Of a stretch of DNA of 43,975 nucleotides, positions 16,223-23,550 are shown piece after piece. The notes beneath the pieces are model-generated. The model was not told the origin of the DNA and did no database searches. It saw only the letters and a program-made list of their open reading frames with translations. Made by a program: the position numbers and the translations under genes. The stretch comes from Candidatus Nomurabacteria bacterium (GTDB taxonomy: Bacteria > Patescibacteriota > Minisyncoccia > Phycocordibacterales > UBA9973). The first letter of the stretch is position 1, and each line of letters opens with the position of its first letter. The stretch spans positions 1-43,975 of the forward strand of contig CALRGH010000003.1 of NCBI GenBank assembly GCA_943357245.1, given 5' to 3'.

Positions 16223-17125
16223 ATGAAAAAATTAATTACAATCACCTGTTGCATTATAGTAAGTACATTCCTTTTCTTTGGAGTGACGTTATCAGTACAT
16301 GCTTCAGAAATTCTTTTTCAAACACCCACACAAACGCTTGGTGTCGGTGATGAATTTGCGGTAACTGTTGTGCTTACGCGTCCAGATGCACAAGTAAATG
16401 CTATTACGGGCGATATTACCTTTGATGATACGACGCTCTCTGTTGTTCGAGTGCTTTCTGCAAATTCCATTGTTACGGGATGGGTAGAGGCACCGCATGT
16501 GTCAGGCAATGCAGTTGTTTTTTCTGGGATTATGCCGGGTGGGTATACATCAGTGATTGACGCGACAACAGGGAAAGATTTACCAGGTACTATTGTCACG
16601 ATTATATTTCGTGTAGAGCAAGCAGGTGTCGGGACACTCCAATTTACTGATGTGCACCTCTACGGTAATGATGGACTAGGTACTGAAATTCCAGCACAAT
16701 CGACAGCACTCAGGATTGCATTTAGTACTGAAGGATCCGGACGCACTGTTGCAAGTAATGACACGATTACACCCGAAACGTTTACTCCAACCATTATGCG
16801 TGATCCAAATCTTTACGCGAACAAGTTTGTTGTTGTCTTCGCTACTACCGACAAACAAACGGGGATTGATTTTTATGAAGTGAAAGAAGGTGATCTCGAA
16901 TGGACACGTGCAGTGAGTCCGTATTTGCTTGTTGATCAAAAAATAAAAGGAATAGTAAAAGTAAAAGCAGTTGATCTTGCAGGAAATTATTACATCAGCA
17001 CAGCAGAAACGCCATCTACATCTTCAAAATCAGTATTTCTTATTCCACTGTTCGCGTTGTTTGTTGTTTGTGTACTGGTATATCGCGCTGTTGTGCGATA
17101 TCATAAAGAGAACAGCACATCATGA
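16223..17125 (+). CDS. Membrane-anchored cohesin-like protein 1
   Basis: 300 aa. Signal peptide to about residue 27 (VHA). Residues about 28-170 have cohesin character: ILFQTPTQTLGVGDEFAVTVVL, VNAITGDITFDDTTLSVVRVL, VVFSGIMPGG, and GTIVTIIFRVEQAGVGTLQFTDVHLYGNDGLGTEI (shown in part), a nine-strand jelly-roll layout with the terminal A/N-D-G-x-G-T-E segment. A second beta-domain follows (about 185-262, with VKVKAVDLAGNYY), then a C-terminal transmembrane helix (about 273-291) and a short basic tail. Cohesins bind dockerins; the dockerin protein is the preceding gene. Overlaps the next cohesin gene by 4 nt (ATGA). Confidence 0.75.
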   Translation: MKKLITITCCIIVSTFLFFGVTLSVHASEILFQTPTQTLGVGDEFAVTVVLTRPDAQVNAITGDITFDDTTLSVVRVLSANSIVTGWVEAPHVSGNAVVFSGIMPGGYTSVIDATTGKDLPGTIVTIIFRVEQAGVGTLQFTDVHLYGNDGLGTEIPAQSTALRIAFSTEGSGRTVASNDTITPETFTPTIMRDPNLYANKFVVVFATTDKQTGIDFYEVKEGDLEWTRAVSPYLLVDQKIKGIVKVKAVDLAGNYYISTAETPSTSSKSVFLIPLFALFVVCVLVYRAVVRYHKENSTS

Positions 17126-18018
17126 AAGCAAAAATAAGTATTATTGCACTTTTTCTATTCCTCTCACTCATCGCACTGCATGCACATGCGGCAAATTTGA
17201 ATTTCTCGCCTGCATCTGGTACCTATACCGAAGGGAGTACGTTTTCTGTTTCAGTTTCCGTCGTCAGTCCAACACAATCTATCAATGCTGTTTCTGGAAC
17301 GATTACTTTTCCCAATGATAAATTGCAAGTTGTTTCGATTTCAAAATCAAATTCGATTGTCAGTTTTTGGTCACCAGGATTTCCTTCATTCTCAAATAGT
17401 GCGGGGAGTGTTTCGTTTGAAGGCGTGATATTTAATCCTGGATATGTAGGTGCAAATGGAAAAATTATCACCATTACCTTCAAAACCAAAGCATCTGCTG
17501 GTAGTGCAAGCGTGGTATTCGGACGTGGTTCAGTTTTAGCAAACGATGGTCAAGGAACGGAAGTCATCTCGTCACTTGGAAGTGCTGTGTTCTCGTTGAC
17601 AGCTCGTCCTGTTGCAGAACCGAAGGTGATAGAAGAGTCAACGACACCAGAAGAAATTCAATTGCCAATTGAAGAAGTTATTACTGTGTCGCCTGTACTA
17701 CCTGTAGTATCCTCTCCTGTTATCGTACAAGCACCTCTGCCGTGGTATAGCAGTCCTATTGCCATGGCTGTATTTGGTGCTAGTATGTTGCTTTTGCTTC
17801 TCTTGGTAATACATTTCGGTCGCAAATATCATGTATTACGTCGCACTATCGGCGAAGCATTTCTTGAAGAAGAACAGCAAAAAAACAAAGTGTTAAAATT
17901 CTTAAAATCCGATGTCATCAAGCGCATGGCGATAATCAAGAAGTTGAAATATGACAAAAAACTTACGCCGGAAGAACAAGATATTATTCTAGATATTGAG
18001 AAGAAATACGAGATATAA
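17122..18018 (+). CDS. Membrane-anchored cohesin-like protein 2
   Basis: 298 aa. Signal peptide (about 1-23, HAHA), then a cohesin-like domain (about 24-163): LNFSPASGTYTEGSTFSVSVSV, INAVSGTITFPNDKLQVVSI, VSFEGVIFNPGYVG, ITITFKTKASAGSASVVFG and the ANDGQGTEV signature shared with cohesin protein 1. A Pro/Glu/Val-rich linker (about 168-208) leads to a transmembrane helix (about 212-233) and a charged cytoplasmic tail of about 65 residues (RTIGEAFLEEEQQKNKVLKF), longer than in cohesin 1 and possibly a contact to the cell interior. Start ATG overlaps the upstream stop, indicating translational coupling. Confidence 0.75.
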   Translation: MKAKISIIALFLFLSLIALHAHAANLNFSPASGTYTEGSTFSVSVSVVSPTQSINAVSGTITFPNDKLQVVSISKSNSIVSFWSPGFPSFSNSAGSVSFEGVIFNPGYVGANGKIITITFKTKASAGSASVVFGRGSVLANDGQGTEVISSLGSAVFSLTARPVAEPKVIEESTTPEEIQLPIEEVITVSPVLPVVSSPVIVQAPLPWYSSPIAMAVFGASMLLLLLLVIHFGRKYHVLRRTIGEAFLEEEQQKNKVLKFLKSDVIKRMAIIKKLKYDKKLTPEEQDIILDIEKKYEI

Positions 18019-18072
18019 TACATCTCACCGTTTTTTACAAAAATGTGATGGGGGAGTATACTTTAATTAGAA

Positions 18073-18936
18073 CTATTTTTTATTTTCTCGAAGTTCGTTA
18101 GTGTTCTCGTTCTTTTTCCTCGTAAGATATTTTGATTGTGCCTCAGGAATAAAACGCACCATAATACCTTGTGCCTCTAAATCTTCTTTTTTGAAAAAAC
18201 CATGTTCAATAGAAAAATGTTTTTCTGAAAGAATAATTCCTTCGGCAAATTTTTCTGTTTTAAGTTGGTTGAATAATTGTACTCCCATTTCTGCTACCAG
18301 TTTTTCATCAATTGCCCACGTGTCACCAAAGTCAGGATGGTCGGCTATTTTTTGTGCAGAATCACCAAATGGTCCTGGATAGAGGAGTGCAATGTGTACA
18401 TGCTCTGCTGTCTCATGCAGTGTTCGTAAATATGCATCAACTTCTGCTTTTGTTTTGCCGTATTCGTTACTTGAAGGAAATGCCTCACCACGCTTTTCTG
18501 CGAGAGAAGCCGTAGAGCTTACAAAGACAATTCGAAGGGGGTGGTCTTGTTTTTGTTCGAGTGTTTGTTCAACGAGTGAAGTGTTTCCTCGGACATTAAG
18601 ATCGTGGAGTGCTTTTTTTGAAGTATCATCGGTTAAGTTTTCATCAAATAAAAAATTACCAGCATTTAAGATAAGCCCATCAATAGGTGCGTTAAAAAAA
18701 TCTGTTGCTTCGCCGAGCAATCGTTTAATGTCTTCCTCTTTACTTGCATCGCCTGCGCTGATATGAAGGCGTCCTTGCCACTGCGGCTGTTCAGTAATCA
18801 TTTGCTGCTCCATATCACCAGGTGTGCGAGAAAAACCAAAGACTTGTGCTGTTGGATTTTTTGTGAGAAATGTTTCAAGGAAAGCCTTACCAAGTCCACG
18901 TGAAGCTCCTGAAATAAAAATATGTTCTGTGTGCAT
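18073..18936 (-). CDS. Short-chain dehydrogenase/reductase
   Basis: 287 aa Rossmann-fold oxidoreductase. GASRGLGKA at residues 10-18 is the glycine-rich dinucleotide loop; LILNAGN is the NAG motif; VSSTAS and EYGKTKAE supply the catalytic Ser and Tyr-x3-Lys. Usual SDRs are about 250 aa; here the C-terminus is extended by a Lys/Glu/Asn-rich tail. Substrate unknown. The minus-strand start at 18936 lies 6 nt after a TAGACT hexamer (18943-18948), predicting a leaderless mRNA. Transcribed convergently with the cohesin operon and divergently from the DedA gene. Confidence 0.88.
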   Translation of the reverse strand: MHTEHIFISGASRGLGKAFLETFLTKNPTAQVFGFSRTPGDMEQQMITEQPQWQGRLHISAGDASKEEDIKRLLGEATDFFNAPIDGLILNAGNFLFDENLTDDTSKKALHDLNVRGNTSLVEQTLEQKQDHPLRIVFVSSTASLAEKRGEAFPSSNEYGKTKAEVDAYLRTLHETAEHVHIALLYPGPFGDSAQKIADHPDFGDTWAIDEKLVAEMGVQLFNQLKTEKFAEGIILSEKHFSIEHGFFKKEDLEAQGIMVRFIPEAQSKYLTRKKNENTNELRENKK

Positions 18937-18942
18937 GAGTAC

Positions 18943-18948
18943 AGTCTA
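18943..18948 (-). promoter_or_regulatory. -10 TAGACT, leaderless start at 18936
   Basis: On the minus strand TAGACT is followed by 6 nt (GTACTC) and then the ATG. Confidence 0.5.
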
Positions 18949-18982
18949 CCGTTTTTGTCACACAACAGAAAGAGCTACAAAA

Positions 18983-18991
18983 TGATATACT
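18983..18991 (+). promoter_or_regulatory. Extended -10 (TGA TATACT), leaderless start at 18998
   Basis: TATACT at 18986-18991, 6 nt before the ATG at 18998. Back-to-back with the minus-strand SDR promoter. Confidence 0.6.
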
Positions 18992-18997
18992 TTATAT

Positions 18998-19591
18998 ATG
19001 TCATTTCTTGATCCAACAACTATTCTCACTGCAACTGGTTACGTCGGTCTCTTTTTAGCAGTATTTGCAGAGACAGGACTTTTAATTGGGGTGATGCTCC
19101 CAGGAGATAGTTTATTATTCGTTGCTGGATTTTTGGCGTTCACAAGTAATTTACATATTGTGTGGGTGATCGTCATCGCTTTTACCGCTTCCGTGATTGG
19201 CGATAGTACGGGGTACATGATTGGTAGAAAATATGGTCCTGCGGTTTTTGCTCGAGAAGAATCTTTCTTTTTTAAAAAATCATATGTAGAGCGCGCACGA
19301 CTTTTTTATGAAAAACACGGCGCAAAAACCATTGTCCTTGCGCGATTTATGCCAATCATTCGCACATTCGCGCCATTATTTGCCGGTATCGGAGGAATGA
19401 AGTACTCGCTTTTCTTTTTTTACAATGTTGTTGGTGGTGCATTGTGGACACTCTCGATGTGTCTCTTTGGTTATTTTTTAGGAAAAACAGTACCAAATGC
19501 AGACGCGTATGTATTACCCATCGTGATTGGACTCATTATTGTCTCGATGCTTCCAGGAGTTATCAAGCTTATCATGAGTAGAAATAAATAA
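18998..19591 (+). CDS. DedA/VTT-family membrane protein
   Basis: 197 aa, polytopic. Hallmarks: an N-terminal re-entrant region FAETGLLIGVMLPGDSLLFVAGFLA, then GDSTGYMIGRKYG, ARFMPIIRTFAPLFAGIGGM (the conserved R-F-x-P-x-x-R-T motif) and a G-x-x-LW segment (GGALWTLSMCLFGYFLG). The family includes undecaprenyl-phosphate and lipid flippases and transporters linked to membrane homeostasis; the specific substrate cannot be read from sequence. Confidence 0.92.
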   Translation: MSFLDPTTILTATGYVGLFLAVFAETGLLIGVMLPGDSLLFVAGFLAFTSNLHIVWVIVIAFTASVIGDSTGYMIGRKYGPAVFAREESFFFKKSYVERARLFYEKHGAKTIVLARFMPIIRTFAPLFAGIGGMKYSLFFFYNVVGGALWTLSMCLFGYFLGKTVPNADAYVLPIVIGLIIVSMLPGVIKLIMSRNK

Positions 19592-19649
19592 ACATCGATT
19601 TTTATTACTTGCTAGTACAATAAAGATGGTATACTTATCTTAATACATT

Positions 19650-20516
19650 ATGAAAAAAATTTTTGTAACAATTATTTTAGTCAGCACTTTTTTATCTACC
19701 CATATTGCTTTTGGAGCGGGTTCTATTTCGTTTATCGAACAACCGCTTTGGTTTTCAAGTGACACTTTTACGGAAGGGCAGACCGTTTCTATTTATACAG
19801 CACTTTTTAATCAAGAACCGAGTCATCTTACGGGGACTATTTCTTTTTATGATAGGTCTGTATTGTTGGGTGAAAAACAATTCACCATCAAACCTCGTAC
19901 CGTAGAAACTCTTTCGTTTGATTGGAAAGTAATTCCAGGGGAACATGTTATTTCTATCACTGTTGCAAAACTCTCTCGAATTAATGCGCAGGGAGTAAAA
20001 GAGTCAATTAGCAGTACCCCTATCACTATTGAAAGTAAGAAAATAACAGTTGGAAACACACCGACACAAACAGAGGTACAAGAAACACTTCCAACCACAG
20101 CAACAGAAGTACTTAATCAGGTAGACAATGCTCAAGAGAAAGCTGCCTCATTCATCCCCGCGCCTATTAGAAAAGTTGCTGAGGCTGTTTTTTCTGGTAT
20201 AGAAAAATTTAGAAGTGATACTGCGCTTGCGGTGAGTACAAATCGCAATACATTAAAATCTCAAATAATTGATCAAGAAATAAAAGAAGCTGCAGATAGT
20301 ACAGGAGATAATGCTATTGCTAAATATGAAGGCAATGTCGGTCAACACACCGTAGATGCAAAATCTGCGTTTTCAAAACCATTTGAACAGGTACGATTAT
20401 TTTTTCTCAATCTTGGGACAATGTTTTTCTCAAATAAATTTTTGTTTTATGGCATAAGCGCACTCTTTATCTATATGGGTATTCGAGCAATTGTCTTGTT
20501 TATTCGTTCAAGATAA
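19650..20516 (+). CDS. Exported surface protein with C-terminal membrane anchor
   Basis: 288 aa. Signal peptide (about 1-22, AFG), then an Ig/CARDB-like beta domain (about 25-130: GQTVSIYTALFNQEPSHLTGTISFYDRSVLLGEKQF in overview), a Thr/Glu-rich linker, a helical region with an amphipathic stretch (about 165-245) and a C-terminal transmembrane helix (about 260-283) before a short R-S-R tail. No known function; the same topology as the cohesin proteins suggests another cell-surface display component. A TATACT at 19630-19635 predicts a leader of about 8 nt. Confidence 0.65.
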   Translation: MKKIFVTIILVSTFLSTHIAFGAGSISFIEQPLWFSSDTFTEGQTVSIYTALFNQEPSHLTGTISFYDRSVLLGEKQFTIKPRTVETLSFDWKVIPGEHVISITVAKLSRINAQGVKESISSTPITIESKKITVGNTPTQTEVQETLPTTATEVLNQVDNAQEKAASFIPAPIRKVAEAVFSGIEKFRSDTALAVSTNRNTLKSQIIDQEIKEAADSTGDNAIAKYEGNVGQHTVDAKSAFSKPFEQVRLFFLNLGTMFFSNKFLFYGISALFIYMGIRAIVLFIRSR

Positions 20517-20822
20517 ACCTCCACACCAAACAACCTTAAGAATTATGTTCTCGCTGTATATTTTAAAAAGTTTAAAAGACGATAATTTGTACATTGGATC
20601 AACGAACGATTTGAAACGTAGATTGGGAGAACATAATTCAGGAAAAGTGGAATCAACTAGATTTAGGAGACCACTTAAACTCGTATACGCAGAAGCCTAT
20701 TCCGTTGAGGATGAGGCGAGGAAACGTGAACATAATCTTAAGTTGCGTGCAAAAGTGTGGAAACAACTTTCTCTTAGAATAAAGAAATCTCTCGCCTCAT
20801 AAGGTTGTTATGGTGTGGAGGT
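20517..20822. mobile_element. Inverted-repeat-bounded GIY-YIG element
   Basis: ACCTCCACACCAAACAACCTT (20517-20537) and the complement of AAGGTTGTTATGGTGTGGAGG (20801-20822) match over 21 of 22 positions, differing by one indel. They bracket exactly one gene, a GIY-YIG ORF. The left repeat begins at the stop codon of the upstream gene. No clear target-site duplication was seen. The pairing distance of about 260 nt makes a terminator role unlikely; a MITE-like or homing-type mobile unit is the main idea. Confidence 0.5.
20545..20802 (+). CDS. GIY-YIG domain protein
   Basis: 85 aa, single GIY-YIG nuclease-like domain: FSLYILKSLKDDNLYIGSTNDLKRRL, then EHNSG, RFRRPLKLVYAEAY and an Arg-rich ARKREHNLK helix. 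The open frame extends upstream to 20491, but the family N-terminus MFSLYIL fixes the start at 20545. It is distinct from the copy at 6640-6894, sharing the motifs but with low overall identity. The gene is bounded by 21-22-bp inverted repeats. Confidence 0.85.
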   Translation: MFSLYILKSLKDDNLYIGSTNDLKRRLGEHNSGKVESTRFRRPLKLVYAEAYSVEDEARKREHNLKLRAKVWKQLSLRIKKSLAS

Positions 20823-20850
20823 AAACTTTTTCAATTCTTTATAAAAACTG

Positions 20851-20856
20851 TATAAT
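20851..20856 (+). promoter_or_regulatory. -10 TATAAT, leaderless start at 20863
   Basis: TATAAT ends 6 nt before the ATG at 20863; a weak TTTTCA lies 17 nt upstream. Confidence 0.6.
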
Positions 20857-20862
20857 GCGTTA

Positions 20863-21126
20863 ATGGTATTACGAATCATCGCCACCATTTGTGTAATCGG
20901 CGCATTACTTCTTGCGCCTTATTGGTTATTTATTGCGCTACTTATACTCGCTTGCCTGCTTCTACCCCTGTATATCGAAGGAGCTATTATCGCACTTGTA
21001 CACGATGCTTTTTTTAGTGCAACAGACGGACAACTGTTTGGTTTCAGATCTCTTACCTTTTTAATTGCCGTCGTGAGTATTACGGTTGTGTATATAGTAC
21101 GTAGAACAGTGCGAAAACGAACATAA
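20863..21126 (+). CDS. Small membrane protein upstream of PBP2
   Basis: 87 aa, almost entirely hydrophobic with about three membrane segments (about 4-24, 25-45, 62-80) and a basic C-terminus (RRTVRKRT). Its stop codon overlaps the start of the PBP2 gene (ATAATG), so the two are co-translated. By position it could be a reduced MreD-type rod-shape protein, but it is about half the usual MreD length and shows no clear signature. Confidence 0.6.
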   Translation: MVLRIIATICVIGALLLAPYWLFIALLILACLLLPLYIEGAIIALVHDAFFSATDGQLFGFRSLTFLIAVVSITVVYIVRRTVRKRT

Positions 21127-22853
21127 TGATACGATTCAGAAAAAAAAGGAGAATAAGAACAGATTTCGTTGAGCCTGACGAAATTTTTATTGATGCAAAA
21201 AATTTACCTGAATTTGACACACATCAATTTGAGGGTCGCATAGGACAATCGATTAGCAAAAAGACAATCATCACGCTCGGTATTATTTTTTTGATATTAG
21301 GAAGTGTTGGTGTTGGCAAATTAACGCTTTTGCAATTGGTACACGGACAAACCTATTTTGAAAAAAGTGAAAAGAATAGTCTTGATCAGAAACCAATTTT
21401 TGCAAATCGAGGCGTCTTTTATGATCGCAATGGATTGCAATTAGTAAAAAATGTATTTCCAGAAACACGGGCACTTTCGGTAGATGAGGGCATTCGTGCA
21501 TCAACAATGGAAGATGTGCCTAAACGTGATTACTATGATGCACCAGGATTTGCGCACGTGCTTGGCTATGTGAGTTATCCAAAACAGGACAACAATGGTG
21601 CGTATTGGCAAACAGAAGTAATTGGTAAAAGCGGTGCAGAGAAAGAATTTAATGACATGCTTGCAGGGAAAAACGGGAAGACACTTTTTGAACGTGATGC
21701 ACACGGTAACAGTATTTCAGAAAATCAGATTGATGCACCAGAAGATGGTAAAAATATTACCCTTTCTATCGATGCGCAACTGCAGGCAAAACTTTTTAGT
21801 GAGATGCAGTTATTTGCGGAAGCACATGATTTCTCTGGAGGTACAGGTATTATTATGAATGTAGAAAATGGGGAATTACTCGCACTGACAAATTATCCAG
21901 AATTTGATTCCGAAATCGTGTCTCTTGGGCATGATGCAACAAAAATAAAAGAATATCTGACTGATACTAGAACTCCATTTTTAAATCGTGCAATTGCAGG
22001 GCTCTACACACCAGGATCTATTGTGAAGCCATTTGTTGCTATGGGAGTGCTCGAAGAAAATATTATTGATCCGTACAGACAAATTCTCTCAACAGGACAG
22101 ATAGAAATTCCTAATCCGTACGATCCCGAATTGAAAACCATTTTCAAAGATAACAAAGCGCACGGACTTGTTGATTTGCGTCATGCTATTGCGGTGTCTT
22201 CAAACGTATATTTTTATGAAGTCGGAGGTGGCTATAAAGGGCAACAAGGACTCGGTATTGATCGGATTAATAAATATCTGACCCTTTTTGGGTTAGGTGA
22301 AAAAACAGGTACAGACATTGAAGGTGAAGCAGATGGTGTCATTCCAAATCCCGAGTGGAAAGCAAAACGATTTAATGGTGACATATGGCGTATTGGTGAT
22401 ACGTATAACACCGCAATTGGTCAGTATGGAGTGACGGTGACACCGCTTTCTATGGTGCGTGCAGTCGGAGCAATTGCAAATAACGGCACATTACTTACGC
22501 CAGTGATTCAAAAGGAGACAAAAGGAAAAGTTGAAACATTACCGTTTGAGTCTGAGAATTTCAACATAATCCACGAAGCAATGCGTTTGTGTGTGACTGA
22601 CGGCACGGGACAAACATTGAATACTCGTGATGTCGAGGTCGCAGTAAAAACAGGAACCGCGCAAGTTGGTATTTCAAAAAATTTACTTAACTCTTGGAGT
22701 ATGGGATTTTTCCCGTATGAAAATCCGAAGTACGCATTTATTATCATGATGGAACGTGGACCAAAAGAAAATCAGACGGGTTCATCTATTGTGATGCGTC
22801 ATGTGCTTGATTGGATGGCAGTGGAGGCGCCGGAATATTTAAAGAGCGAGTAA
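21126..22853 (+). CDS. mrdA: Penicillin-binding protein 2 (peptidoglycan transpeptidase)
   Basis: 575 aa. N-terminal cytoplasmic stretch, membrane helix at about residues 48-67, a PBP dimerisation domain (ANRGVFYDRNG, VLGYV), then the transpeptidase domain with all three catalytic motifs: S298-I-V-K301 (TPGSIVKPF), S358-S-N360 and K508-T-G510 (KTGTAQ). In the MrdA/PBP2 class this enzyme cross-links lateral-wall peptidoglycan with RodA. Presence argues for a cell wall and rod or elongation machinery. The stop codon TAA is the first three bases of a dispersed heptamer-repeat element (22851 onward). Confidence 0.93.
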   Translation: MIRFRKKRRIRTDFVEPDEIFIDAKNLPEFDTHQFEGRIGQSISKKTIITLGIIFLILGSVGVGKLTLLQLVHGQTYFEKSEKNSLDQKPIFANRGVFYDRNGLQLVKNVFPETRALSVDEGIRASTMEDVPKRDYYDAPGFAHVLGYVSYPKQDNNGAYWQTEVIGKSGAEKEFNDMLAGKNGKTLFERDAHGNSISENQIDAPEDGKNITLSIDAQLQAKLFSEMQLFAEAHDFSGGTGIIMNVENGELLALTNYPEFDSEIVSLGHDATKIKEYLTDTRTPFLNRAIAGLYTPGSIVKPFVAMGVLEENIIDPYRQILSTGQIEIPNPYDPELKTIFKDNKAHGLVDLRHAIAVSSNVYFYEVGGGYKGQQGLGIDRINKYLTLFGLGEKTGTDIEGEADGVIPNPEWKAKRFNGDIWRIGDTYNTAIGQYGVTVTPLSMVRAVGAIANNGTLLTPVIQKETKGKVETLPFESENFNIIHEAMRLCVTDGTGQTLNTRDVEVAVKTGTAQVGISKNLLNSWSMGFFPYENPKYAFIIMMERGPKENQTGSSIVMRHVLDWMAVEAPEYLKSE

Positions 22854-22888
22854 GTAGATAGTAGTAAATAGTAAATAGGTTCGAACAG
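22851..22888 (+). repeat. Heptamer-array repeat, copy A, starting at the mrdA stop codon
   Basis: About 38 bp nearly identical to 25030-25067 (about two differences). Built of 7-bp words (GTAGATA, GTAGTAA, ATAGTAA), then TTCGAACA. Both copies begin with the host gene's TAA. Confidence 0.85.
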
Positions 22889-22892
22889 AAAA

Positions 22893-22932
22893 CTGTCTCA
22901 GTGTGTCATCCCGGCGGAGGCCGGGAACCAGG
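22893..22932. repeat. REP-like palindrome (GTCATCCCGG type)
   Basis: GTCATCCCGGC followed by GCCGGGAACC. Related units beginning GTCATTCCGG occur after greA (23493) and lysS (25108). Confidence 0.6.
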
Positions 22933-22962
22933 CTGTTTTTGTTTGATTTTTATTATCTTTTT

Positions 22963-22971
22963 TGCTAAAGT
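22963..22971 (+). promoter_or_regulatory. Extended -10 (TGC TAAAGT), leaderless greA
   Basis: TAAAGT at 22966-22971, 7 nt before the ATG at 22979. This fixes the greA start and excludes the upstream extension that reads through a REP-like element. Confidence 0.55.
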
Positions 22972-22978
22972 ACGATTA

Positions 22979-23446
22979 ATGCAAACGACATCAGAATTTA
23001 TATCAAGTGAGCGCCGTATTGAACTTGAAAAAGAGCTCAAAGAACTCCAAACAGTACAACGAAAATCAGTTATCGAAAAACTCGAATTCGCTAAGTCACT
23101 TGGCGACCTTTCAGAAAATGCGGAATATCACAGCGCGCGCGAAGAGCAGGCGCGTCTTGAAGAGCGCATCGCAAAAATAGAATATGTTTTAAAAACATCA
23201 AAAGTGATGGAACGACATTCAAGTTCCACTGTCGAAATCGGTTCGACAATAGTGATTAAAAAAGAAGGTTCGAGTGATCCCCTGAAAGTGTCTGTCGTTG
23301 GGACAGAAGAAACAGACATGCTAAAGGGTTACATCTCGCACCGATCTCCACTCGGTGCGGCTCTTTTAGGAAAGAACAAAGGCGATACAGTGAAAGTAAA
23401 TACACCAAAAGGAGCGATAGGGTATACGATAATTAGCATAGAGTAG
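22979..23446 (+). CDS. greA: Transcription elongation factor GreA
   Basis: 155 aa. N-terminal antiparallel coiled coil (ERRIELEKELKELQTVQRKSVIEKLEFAKSLGDLSENAEYHSAREEQ, given here only as landmarks) including the conserved GDLSENAEYHSAREEQ tip; C-terminal FKBP-like domain with ISHRSPLGAALLGKNKGDTV and a PKGAIGYTI end. GreA restarts backtracked RNA polymerase by stimulating transcript cleavage through acidic tip residues (D-LSEN-E). The frame extends upstream to 22901 but that part encodes a REP palindrome, so 22979 is used. Confidence 0.95.
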   Translation: MQTTSEFISSERRIELEKELKELQTVQRKSVIEKLEFAKSLGDLSENAEYHSAREEQARLEERIAKIEYVLKTSKVMERHSSSTVEIGSTIVIKKEGSSDPLKVSVVGTEETDMLKGYISHRSPLGAALLGKNKGDTVKVNTPKGAIGYTIISIE

Positions 23447-23458
23447 GGTTTAGAAAAC

Positions 23459-23495
23459 ACAAAAGTGAGGCAAACTTTGTTTGCCTCACTTTTGT
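23459..23495 (+). terminator. Perfect 17-bp hairpin with TTT triloop after greA
   Basis: Arms 23459-23475 and 23479-23495. Right arm ends TTTTGT, a short U-tract; probable greA terminator. A GTCATTCCGG REP-like motif follows immediately. Confidence 0.7.
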
Positions 23496-23532
23496 CATTC
23501 CGGACAAGCTTGTCGCCGTTCACTCTTCACTG

Positions 23533-23538
23533 TATACT
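23533..23538 (+). promoter_or_regulatory. -10 TATACT of lysS
   Basis: TATACT 12 nt before the ATG at 23551, implying a leader of about 6 nt. Confidence 0.5.
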
Positions 23539-23550
23539 TATCACTATTAT

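Noticed and set aside
18019-18072. Terminator between the cohesin operon and the SDR gene
   Set aside because: Only a weak CAC/GTG-ended pairing is visible, with no clear stem or T-tract on either strand.
22901-22978. N-terminal extension of greA
   Set aside because: It encodes a REP-type palindrome and the -10 lies inside it; the family N-terminus begins at 22979.
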